Origin: Cylindrobasidium torrendii FP15055 ss-10
Lineage: Eukaryota > Basidiomycota > Agaricomycetes > Agaricales > Physalacriaceae
DNA: 19,210 nt
NCBI GenBank assembly: GCA_000934385.1
Contig: KN880805.1
Coordinates: forward strand, 1-19,210
Direction: 5' to 3'
Notes under the pieces: model-generated
What the model was told of the DNA's origin: nothing
Seen by the model: only the letters and a program-made list of their open reading frames with translations
Database searches by the model: none
Shown: one piece after another, positions 9,555 to 18,574 of the stretch
How positions within the stretch are numbered: the first letter of the stretch is position 1
Layout: each line of letters begins with the position of its first letter
Made by a program: the position numbers and the translations under genes

Positions 9555-12126
9555 CTAGTTTGCCTTTATCATGTCTGCTGCTTTTTCTGCAACCGCGACC
9601 ACTGTCGCCATTGGAAAGCCGGACACTTGGGCAGGAAACACTGACGCATCCACTACCCGCAACCCTTGCGTACCATGAACCCGGAGCTTGAGGTCGACTA
9701 CACTGGTCGACGGGTCTGCTCCCATTCGGCAGGAGCCGCTCTGAATCGCGGTTAGCAACGTCCCATTGTGGTTGCATTTCTACGAACAAGGTGTCCCATT
9801 GCGCTTGTACGTTCTCGAGCATACTCTTCAAGCTCGTCATTCGTTGTCTACAGATGTTTAAAAGAACAGCACCCCAATTTCCGGAAACTCACTTCTTGTT
9901 GGGATCCGAAATCCCAGAAAGCTTTGTTATTCGTGCCTTTCAGGAGTGTGCTTCTCAGAGGGTCTGTGTTCGTGAGCCTGAGCACGGTACGCAATGCGCG
10001 CACCGCGACGTTCAAGTCGCTTGAATTGTGCAACAAGCTGCGGCTTCATGAGAAACTGCTCAACGCTCTTTGCAAGGCCTGCAACTCACTTTAGGTTGAT
10101 ACTTGGCGCATCCCAAGCATCCATCGAGTGTATCTGAACCCTTCCTCGAGCCCTAGGCTTCAATAAAACTACATTCTAAGGTAATATTAACATCGATGGA
10201 TGGAGTCACAGCCAACGCACCATCGTGAAGCCCGTCTCTTGGCGTACTGCTGGTTCAAGGAGAAGCGGGGCCCACATCAGGGCCAAGTCGGGAGCCCGAG
10301 GGCCGGAGGTCATATCACGAACACTGGGCATACGCTTCAGTCCTAGGCTCGAACGATCAAGGCAAGCGTTCTTTGTGCTGCAAACTGTTCAATGGGCCGT
10401 TAAAACACAACTATTGGATTCTCACACGTTGTCAGTACTTCTCCAGAACGCCCCACCGTGCCATATAGGCGCTGCCATTGGCCCAGTACCGGTCGCTACC
10501 CACCATAGACGACTGAAGGCTCCAATCCATGATCTGCTATCCAGGACTTGGGGATACCAGGTCAGATTCGATGGCATTTGCTTGATAGAGGTTATAAGCT
10601 GCTTGATGCTTGATGCGTCTTCCCTAACCCTGCCTTCTGTCCAATCCGGCTCCTTAATAGGAAGGTGAATGGGTATTGAGGGATGCTGACATCGGCAGGA
10701 ATTCAGTCTCGGAGCGCCGAACAAATCAATGGCTTACCTCTGCAAGGGCTCGGCCAACCATCTTGCGCTCGACAATGACCTCTCCTCCAGCGCCTTCAAC
10801 AACATCTTTCTCGCCTATCCCGCTGACCAAGAGTAATTGCGCCGACCCAATAGCGCCTGCGCAGACAACGACCTCTTTGTTGGCGTTAATGGTGTGGGAT
10901 GAAGCTCTGCGCCCGGTGGACGCTTGGACAGCTACTGCTCTCGGCATAGGTCCATCGAAAGCAAACAAAATTCGCTCGACCGTTGCTTGAGTTACTATGG
11001 AGAGGTTGGGTTGTTCACTGGTGTCAAGGTAGGCACTTGCGGTAGAACTTCGTCGTCCCAGAGTGTCGGTGGTCGACATGAAGGTTGCGTACCCGGTAGT
11101 ACCACTTCGAGTGCACAGATCACTGAGTCGTCAAAGTTTTAGTCAGCTATAGAATGAGCACAGATCGGGCTTGCCTTTGAGGCGACATGCCGACTTTTCT
11201 CAGTGCCTCGGTCACGACGGAGTGAATGCCCTTCCATGCCGTGAATTTATCGCGGAGATGAACGAGTAGATGGTACGCACAGACGTGCATGTCTTTGTCG
11301 TCCAATGCCCAGTTTGTAGTGGTCCATCTGTGCCATGAACTTCCTTGTCAATAGTACTCTTGTCTACCGTATACGCTTCCGACTTGGTGAAGTAGCTGGC
11401 ATTCAATGAGCTACAACACTCAACACGGGGGTGTTCTCTCACGGAAGCATGTCATTGTAGGACCATCCTTTGGCACCCAGACGTTCCCATTCCTCGAAAT
11501 CTGCGACACATAATTGAGTGCGAAGCGCATATGCAGGGTGTGTGTTACTCACCGTCTGGCGCACAACGATGATATATGGAATGGCCGGTAGAGCTAGTGC
11601 AAGCAAATGCGAGTCAATAATGTAATCCGTTTTGCTGTTCGACACAACTACTACTGACCTTGTCCCTCCCAAGACCTTCCCGGAAGTCGTGTTGATTTCC
11701 CGACCTTTCAGTCCCTCCTGCGCCCTGTAACTAGTAAATAACTGATCGGGAAGTGTTCACTGGTGATAATCACACTGTTGTATATGTTGAGGACAGAGAC
11801 TGGGGTATTCCCTTCGCAAAGGCGAAAGGCATGGTCGTCGTCAACAGATTGTCATCTGTGTCGTGCCTACAAGCAAGATGAGCTGAACGAAGGTAGCCAT
11901 ATTTTCGATAGGACAAACCTCTTCCCAGCCTCAAGAAGGCATACACTCACAGTAGGATCTTCGGCCAAGCGAGAGGCCAAAACGCACCCAGCCGTGCCTT
12001 CGCGCTGATTAGGCGTTATTCGACTGCATATAGATGTTACATACCTCCGCCCACAATCACGTAATCGTATGATATAGAGGACGCGTCTTCCAAAGACACA
12101 GAGGGTCTCGAGAGGCCAGCACCCAT
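9555..12126 (-). CDS. GMC-family flavin oxidoreductase
   Basis: FAD-dependent glucose-methanol-choline oxidoreductase, related to alcohol oxidases and choline dehydrogenases; substrate unknown. Fifteen exons in transcript order: 12045-12126, 11919-11997, 11774-11866, 11659-11724, 11553-11593, 11443-11500, 11281-11395, 11175-11230, 10738-11122, 10426-10685, 10221-10377, 10090-10175, 9893-10037, 9788-9847 and 9555-9740; 622 residues in frame. Motifs: [19 protein letters not shown] (FAD dinucleotide fold, about 20-40), LLEAGK, GKVLGGTS (GMC signature 1, degenerate after it), [26 protein letters not shown] (signature 2), [24 protein letters not shown] (H560, the first active-site His) and [15 protein letters not shown]. 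The residue after VSG is Phe603 where the family has His or Asn. There is no signal peptide; the protein starts MGAGLS, a myristoylation-like pattern. Intron 8 (11123-11174) appears to be GC-AG. Confidence 0.93.
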
Positions 12127-12541
12127 CGTGACGTGGACGCAAGAGGGCAGGGAAGGGACACGCGTAAAGAGGTCGCTGCAAAATCATACATTGGTACTCT
12201 GTGCACCGCGAAGGCGCTATCGTGGACCGTAGTGCAGATCAGTCCTCAACCGACCGGATACACATCAGAGTTGGTTGATTGTAAATTCCATTGTCTGCGC
12301 GTGGCAGCGGTGATCGATCAGTTGCATTTACAGAGTTGAAAGTCCAATTCGGGTACAAGTAGCAAAGTGTATCCCGGTGTCTTCTTGCACCGCTATAGAT
12401 CGTGAATTGTTTGCTGCGGGGGACTTGCCGGCGCATTTCACCAAACCAGGGCGAGTCTTTGTCATAACCCGACGCCAACCACGATTGTTGGGTGCGATAA
12501 CACGTAGCTGATATTAAGGATATATCATAAGTAAAATATCT
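12127..12541. promoter_or_regulatory. Upstream region of the GMC oxidoreductase gene
   Basis: 415 bp between the F-box stop and the GMC start, both genes on the minus strand. It should contain the GMC promoter and the F-box 3' UTR. I see no clear TATA box, repeat or coding exon; the open frames here have no family resemblance and lack splice support. Confidence 0.4.
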
Positions 12542-14023
12542 CTAATGGTAAGACCTGATTTTTGAGAACCAGAATGGGCGTTCATGCTTGGCAAGCACAG
12601 GGAGTGACTCGCCCGACCTCAACTGCATCGAATCAAATGCAGTGAAGTCCAAGCGATTCCATCGTCCAAGCGGCTTCGACTTGAGACTGAGAGTCATCGT
12701 AAAGACATACCGAACCAGATCTGGATTAGCCAGGAGTATATCGCCAAGATCATCCTCCAGAGAAATGGGTACATGCGAGTCAATGGCCTCCACAAGATTC
12801 GTGATATAAACTTGTGTCCCCTCAAGCATCCAACGGCCAAAGAAAAGGCCCTTGGACTCAGTTAGCTAGCGCGAAGTAGCCATAGGCTGGTACGGACCTG
12901 CATGCGGGATTTGGAGTTGACGAATGGTATGGCGGTGGCAGGTTCTTCATGAGTGCGGAGGTGAATGAAATGGCCATTCGGATAGAATCTCAGGTAGCGA
13001 TGGTAGACAATGAGATGGTTCACCTGCAGAGGCTTCAATACAAGAAGGGAAGGTGGCGACTTCAAAACACACATTGACCCACTGGTTCTCACTCAACCCA
13101 GGGCGACTGCAATAATGAGACACGTGAATGAGGCCATGGTAGCGCAAGACGTACATATAATGACACACAGAAATGTACAGGCCGTCTGTCCTGACCCGTG
13201 GCTGCTCGATGAAGACGCGTCGATAGTCGTATAGTGACTGTTCGACGGCGGCATCCAGTGTGGCCTGGGTGAGTTGAGGAGGTTTGTAAGTCTTGAGCAC
13301 AAGCTCTCTAGAAACAGTTCAGTGGTTTCAGCTCCGATATGTCAACGCACCATACCTCCATAAACTTCTCTCCAATGTGAATATGCGCGCCTTGCGTGAG
13401 ATGCTCGCGAAACGCTCCAGGGTAGTGGGATCCAAAAGTGACAAGATCTTGACCAGCATCTCATCTGGTAGAACATTGATGTGCACGGGCTCGGTTTCGT
13501 TCTCGGGTTCGAACGCAAAGTTGTCCGGGAATCCAGAAATGACATCGAGGAGAGGGATAGTGTGCGTAGGGTGCACTGGGAGTACAGCCTGGGGGAGAGG
13601 AGCATCAGCGTTAGGCGGGGCACGTGTGGTCGAGTCTGTTGGTTGGCGCGGCCGTGTAGCTGAAAGCGCAAGCTCTTCTCTGTGGTAGAGCCTATCGACA
13701 TCCGTATCCTTCTGGAAAGCCATGCGGTAGAGCCTGACAGCTTCATCCAATTCTCCCAATCTCTCTTGCTCGACGGCTGTACGATAGATGGCCAGGGCAG
13801 CATGTTGCCTACTTGAAAGGGGGGCGTTTGGGAAGCCGGATACGATGCCTTTCGGTGTTGGACGACTAGCGCCAGCCACAGGGAGTTGCGCCTTCGGCGC
13901 AGACAGCGGTACTGCTGGCTCGCTCTGTTCGGCGTGACCCGCGCGTCTGGCCTGGACTTCGGCGCGCCATTCAGCGCGGAATCGAGCTAGCTCGTCTATA
14001 TCTGGGGCAGCCGGTTTGTGCAT
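12542..14023 (-). CDS. F-box protein, FBXO9/Hrt3/Pof7 type
   Basis: Substrate-recognition subunit of an SCF ubiquitin ligase. Exons in transcript order: 13356-14023, 13155-13307, 13073-13106, 12898-13023 and 12542-12850; 429 residues in frame, introns 47-49 nt, with CTAAC or CTGAAC branch sites. The N-terminal helix contains DELARFRAEWRAEVQ. A TPR-like repeat follows at about 70-105 (HAALAIYRTAVEQERLGELD then AVRLYRMAF), then a Pro-rich linker and an F-box at about 182-217 (INVLPDEMLVKILSLLDPTT). The C-terminal FBXO9 domain is restored by splicing: GLYISVCHYIRPGLSENQW, YHRYLRFYPNGHF and LFFGRWMLEGTQVYI. Human FBXO9 has the same TPR plus F-box plan. The first ATG of the frame is used; an upstream TTG in the same frame was not preferred. 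It diverges from the J-protein gene over 322 bp. Confidence 0.93.
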
Positions 14024-14345
14024 GGAGGTCAAGGAATGAGTGAAATCGAATCAGTTCGACATGCTTTGGCAGCATGACTGAGCCCGGTACCTGTATAACC
14101 TTAACCCTAACAAAATCAATAACGACCACAGGAGTCGGCGTCCAGATTTGAAGGGATGTACTCACCTCAATTTGCGAAGGTGAAGTCTAAAGTCACGATG
14201 TGCTATATCACAGCAAACACGGCAGGGAATTTCTACAGTTTGGAAGGAATTAATGCGCATTATGATATCCCATCATTTATTCATTTGTGCTTACGTCAGG
14301 ACTTGCTGTCCACCTCTTTCCTCCACGTCGCTGCCAATTTCAATC
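14024..14345. promoter_or_regulatory. Divergent promoter, F-box / J-protein, with telomere-like motif
   Basis: 322 bp between two outward-facing start codons. At 14097-14111 the plus strand carries CCTTAACCCTAAC, close to two units of the telomeric CCCTAA repeat; in yeast such ACCCTAA boxes in promoters are bound by the Myb-like factor Tbf1. The right side (14310-14340) is pyrimidine-rich just before the J-protein start. No TATA box is clear. Confidence 0.4.
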
Positions 14346-15785
14346 ATGGAGGGCAACAAGGACGAAGCGCTTCGCTGTATTGCCATTGCACAGAAGCATC
14401 GAGATGCCGGCAACTATGGGTCCGCTCGTAAATTCGTTCAAAAGTCGATAGGGCTGTTCGAGACGCCAGAAGCACAGAAGTTGCTCGCATCCATAAACGC
14501 GGCAGAGGCGGCGGGCACGGCCAAGGGAGCAACAGCCTCTGGCACAGAAACCAGCTCCTCATCTTCTGGGGCCAGGCAACGCACCGCAGCGAGCAGCTCG
14601 TCAAGCAATGGGACGTCAAGCGGCATAGGCGGAGAGAAGCGCGACTATACGACAGAGCAAGTTACAGTGGTGAAGCGTGTCCGGGCTTGCAAAGTTACGG
14701 AGTATTATGAAATTTTGGAGCTCAGCAAGACATGTAGCGATGGGGAAGTAAAGAAGGCGTATCGCAAGGTGTGTTCCCAAATGTTGGATCGCACTGTACT
14801 TACATGTCATAAAAGCTCGCTCTCGCATTACATCCAGACAAGAATGGCGCTCCTGGTGCTGACGAAGCATTTAAAAGTGCGTCGTCCCCACCCCAACCGG
14901 GCTATGCTCACATTAGCGCGCAGTGGTTTCGAAGGCTTTTCAAGTACTTTCAGATCCTCAGAAGCGCACCATCTTTGACCAGAGTGGTGGAGACCCCGAA
15001 GATAGGTCAGGCGGCATGCCCGCTCGCTCATCAGCTGGTTTTGCTGGACATCCTTTCTCTGGCGGTCAAGGCTTTGAGGGCGAGATCAGTCCTGAAGACC
15101 TCTTCAATATGTTCTTCGGCGGTGGAGCTGGGTTCGCAGGGAACGGATTTGGTGGCGGGTTTGGTGGTGGTCCAGGTGCGTTGATACTTGGATGCAGTGA
15201 TGCGCTTTCTTATGTGGATCAGTGTTCACCACAAATCTTGGCCCTGGTGTGTTTAGGACGACACAATTCGGAGGAAACCTTCCGCGACGCAACCAGACTG
15301 CCCAGGCGGCTGACTCGCGCTCTATGCTCATGCAACTCATGCCCATCATCATTCTCTTTGCCTTCTCATTATTATCGAATCTTTCGAGCTTCCTCACTCC
15401 GACGCCTGTCCCCGACCCGCATTTTGCTTTCACTCAAACAGCAAGGTACAATGTCGAGCGGGTGACCCCCGGCTTGAACGTCAAGTACTTTGTCAATCCA
15501 TCCGACCTAAACAGCCACTCCGTTATCGGCCCAGAACTAGCAAAGCAGAAAGGACTAAACCAAGAGAAGGCTGGACGAGCGGTGGCCAAGTTTGAACGGA
15601 AAGTTGAACTTCACTGGACGGAAGAAATGTACACAGAATGCAAACGAGGTTTGGACCACAGAGAACGGCGGAGAGACGCAGAGGTTGGGTTGTTTGGGAT
15701 AGGCACTGACTGGGAGAAGGTTCGAGCGATCGAAAAGGAGGTCATTCCAAGTTGTGTCGAGTATGAGCGAGTGCGGCGTCGATAA
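14346..15785 (+). CDS. ER-membrane J-protein, DNAJB12/DNAJB14/Hlj1-like
   Basis: Tail-anchored-type Hsp40 that recruits Hsp70 to the cytosolic face of the ER for degradation of membrane proteins. Exons: 14346-14768, 14816-14876, 14924-15175 and 15223-15785; 432 residues, three introns of 47 nt each. The N-terminus (MEGNKDEALRCIAIAQKHRD) is the DNAJB12-type TPR-like helix pair. A Ser-rich linker follows, then the J domain (about 118-183) with YYEILEL, KKAYRK, the essential HPD at 147-149 and AFQVLSDPQKR. A Gly/Phe-rich stretch (about 195-245) comes next, then a single membrane segment, LMPIIILFAFSLLSNLSSFL (about 284-303). The remaining 130 residues are the DUF1977-type C-terminal domain. This order (TPR-like, J, G/F, TM, DUF1977) is the DNAJB12/14 plan. 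It converges with COX9, 137 bp apart. Confidence 0.95.
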
Positions 15786-15922
15786 TTTATGCATCTTATG
15801 GAGCAGATTGTACATTATTCCAACCCTGATTGGTTTTGGGTTTATTCACACATCAGGTCGAGCAATATTGGTATTATGCGTCACAATGGTTCTAGAATTG
15901 GTCTGGACGAGCCACCACGTTC

Positions 15923-16206
15923 CTATGCGGAGGCCTGGCGGGCAGCAATCTTCTCCTTCTCGAGCTTGAGGTAGAATGCCTCCTGGTTGGCAACTAGAAA
16001 AGGAGTTAGGATGCATCTAACGGCGTAGAGTATATCTGACCGAAGGGGAGGTGGTAGCCGTACCTGACGAACAGTCAGCGCATGCAACAACACTATCTTA
16101 CAGAAACGCACCAGTAGGCGTAACCCGCAGCGATTCCGAGACCGAGACCACCCGTCATGTCGACTATGAAGCGCTTGCGAAGCTTGCCTGTGATGGGTGC
16201 CAGCAT
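15923..16206 (-). CDS. COX9: Cytochrome c oxidase subunit VIIa (Cox9-type)
   Basis: Small nuclear-encoded subunit of respiratory complex IV in the mitochondrial inner membrane. Exons in transcript order: 16112-16206, 16041-16063 (23 nt) and 15923-15993; introns of 48 and 47 nt, the second with a CCTAAC branch site; 62 residues, the usual length for fungal subunit VIIa. The protein begins MLAPITGKLRKRF, has one membrane helix (about 14-33, MTGGLGLGIAAGYAYW) and joins YWYGYHLPFV across the introns, then a charged tail, EAFYLKLEKEKIAARQ. No cleavable presequence is seen, as for the yeast protein, which is imported without a long presequence. It diverges from the PP2A B55 gene over 632 bp. Confidence 0.93.
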
Positions 16207-16838
16207 TTTTGCCTATGCGAAGGTGGGTGATGGATGTAGTGGTGGTGAGAATGAAACGTCGCGAATTGGACCGATCATATACCACCCAGTGTCCGGAGAC
16301 CTCCGGGAACGGTCTACTCGCCAACAGGCGTCGACACTTGTATGTAATTGCAGGCTAAGAGAGGGAAATTGAACACGCATTGTACCACAACCGAATCCAG
16401 AGATCAGAAAGTGGTATAGAAGTTGTGTCAATGGGCTACAGGATTGGATGATGCATGCAGTTCTATCTGAAGCAACATTTGAGAGTACAATTTACAGTAA
16501 ACCAATGACAAGGTCTCATTCCAACTTCGAGATGAAACTCGCTCCAGTTTCCCATAGGCGGGTTCGTCTACGACTTTATATACATAGCTACATATAGCAG
16601 TGGTTACTATCCAGCACTGTCCGACAGCGGTTATCGAGGCATCTAGTGCTTCGGCCCGCTTGTCCGTTCGGTGACAGCCAGTGACGGCGTGTTATTGGTC
16701 ACTCAGTCACTGTCACTCACCGAAGCACCATCGTCTGGCTGCGACACATTCATCTCATACGGACAACCATCTGCCTATTGCCCGGCCTTATTCTCACGAT
16801 AGCCACACGCCAATTTCTGCTTCCACCAACTCATCACC
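16207..16838. promoter_or_regulatory. Divergent intergenic region, COX9 / PP2A B55
   Basis: 632 bp between two outward-facing genes, without supportable coding sequence. A TATA-like TATATAAAG reads on the minus strand at 16574-16582, toward COX9 but more than 360 bp from its start. Nearer the B55 gene lies a cluster of five GTGAC/GTCAC pentamers within 16671-16716 inside a 9-bp inverted repeat (see the separate entry). Pyrimidine-rich sequence (16800-16835) leads into the B55 start. Confidence 0.45.
16646..16728. repeat. Inverted repeat enclosing GTGAC/GTCAC cluster
   Basis: GTGCTTCGG at 16646-16654 is the exact reverse complement of CCGAAGCAC at 16720-16728. Between them GTGAC occurs at 16671 and 16681, and GTCAC at 16698, 16706 and 16712. 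The layout could bind a dimeric regulator or fold as a cruciform; no factor is assigned. Confidence 0.6.
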
Positions 16839-18574
16839 ATGGAAGACCCACTAAGCTCAGGTGGCTGGCGATTTGCACAATGTTTTGGAGACAAGGGCGA
16901 TATCGAGGATATTACCGAAGGTGAGTGGTTATGGCTCCCCGTCTCGCGCCATATGTACCGCGCTCTCCCGACAGACGCTGATCTAGCCTCTGCGGCGACT
17001 AGCTGACATCATCTCAACCGTCGAATTCGACTCCACGGGCAACTACCTTGCAACCGGTGACAAGGGCGGCCGCGTTGTTTTATTCGAGCGGAATGAGCAG
17101 GTGCGCAATATTTGCGTCTTGAGGCGCATCTGACCCCGCCTCAGAAAAAGGGCTGTGAATACAAGTTCTACACCGAATTCCAGTCGCACGAACCCGAATT
17201 CGACTACCTCAAGTCGCTCGAAATTGAGGAGAAGATCAACAAGATCAAGTGGTGTAAACGACAAAACCAGGCGCATTTCTTGCTGTCAACCAATGGTGCG
17301 TGGCCGCGCGTGCACGACATGCGGCCTGGTCTGCGTGCTGACAGAGCTTGCAGACAAGACGATCAAACTCTGGAAAGTATTTGAGAAGTCGTTGCGCGTT
17401 GTCTCCGAGTCGAACCACCATTCCGGGCAACATCCCAAGCCACCACCGCAGGCGATGAACCAGCTTCAGTTGCCCGGCATGTCTGTTCAGGACAACATCA
17501 TTGCCGCCGTGCCTCGCAAGGTCTACGCAAACGCTCACGCTTATCACATACACTCTATCTCCGTCAACTCGGACCAAGAGACGTACATTTCGGCTGACGA
17601 CTTGCGCATCAATCTTTGGAACCTGAACATCAGTGACCAGAGCTTCAGTCAGTCGCGATCCATCGCTGTATCGCGCGCGCCCCTAACGCTTAAAATCAGA
17701 CATCGTCGACATCAAGCCGGTCAACATGGAGGAATTGACAGAGGTTATCACCGCAACCGAATTTCATCCTGTACATTGCAACCTGTTCATGTACTCAAGC
17801 TCGAAGAGCAACATCAAATTGGCAGATATGCGCGAGTCAGCCCTCTGCGACCAACACGCCAAATGTGCGTCATCAGCAAGTATCCTATCGTAGTCGCATT
17901 CTGACCGTCCTCAGGCTTTGAAGAAGAAGAAGATCCCTCAACACGCTCATTCTTTTCGGAGATTATTTCGTCCATCTCAGACGTCAAGTTCAGCCATGAC
18001 GGAAGATATATCTTGTCCCGAGACTACTTGTCGCTCAAGATTTGGGATGTCAACATGGAGAGCAAGCCGCTCAAGACCATCCCCATTCACGATCACCTAC
18101 GGGGAAAGCTTTGTGATCTGTATGAGAATGACTGCATATTCGACAAGTTTGAATGCTTGTGGGGTGGAGACGACAAGTGCGTAAATCCAACAGCGCTGCG
18201 TCTCATTGTCGTTGACTTTGTGTTCCAGGCATGTACTGACGGGATCATACCACAACTACTTCCGAATATACGATTCGGACTCGCTCAACGATGTCGTCCT
18301 ACAAGCGGATAAGTCTGCGTTCAAGGCGCGCAAAATTGGAGGCCCGCTACCAGGGAATAAGATGGGTATGAAGAACGGACCAAGGTCATCGCCGTTCAAG
18401 GACCAGATGGCGTCGGAGGCATTGGACTTCAATAAGAAGATTCTTCATGCGAGCTGGCACCCGCGTGAAAACACTATAGCCGTGCGTGTTCTTCTGTCTC
18501 TCGTCGCGCCAAGTCGTCTTACAGATACGCAGATTGCTGCTACGAACAATCTGTTCTTATATAGCGCGGCATGA
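16839..18574 (+). CDS. CDC55: Protein phosphatase 2A regulatory subunit B (B55/Cdc55/Pab1)
   Basis: WD40 beta-propeller subunit that directs PP2A to substrates, including those controlling mitotic exit and morphology. Exons: 16839-16920, 17003-17100, 17145-17295, 17354-17647, 17700-17864, 17915-18176, 18229-18481 and 18533-18574; 448 residues in frame, close to the usual family length. Introns are 44-58 nt except the first (82 nt); five begin GTGCG. Hallmark sequences: [189 protein letters not shown] and the final ATNNLFLY blade. The start ATG has an ACC context. Assignment is essentially certain; the yeast name is used by homology. Confidence 0.97.

Noticed and set aside
9741..9787. Apparent frameshift in the GMC gene between the [11 protein letters not shown] segment and the SGSCRMG segment
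   Set aside because: A 47-nt intron with GTTCGT donor, GCTAAC branch site and TTCAG acceptor joins GHL directly to SGSCRMG in frame, so no mutation is needed.
10020..10089. Longer form of GMC intron 12 ending at 10020
   Set aside because: The acceptor at 10038 gives a 52-nt intron of usual size and retains [16 protein letters not shown], which fits the family better.
14225..14250. Possible heat-shock element (GAA/TTC units) before the J-protein gene
   Set aside because: The GAA/TTC units are not at the required regular 5-bp spacing.
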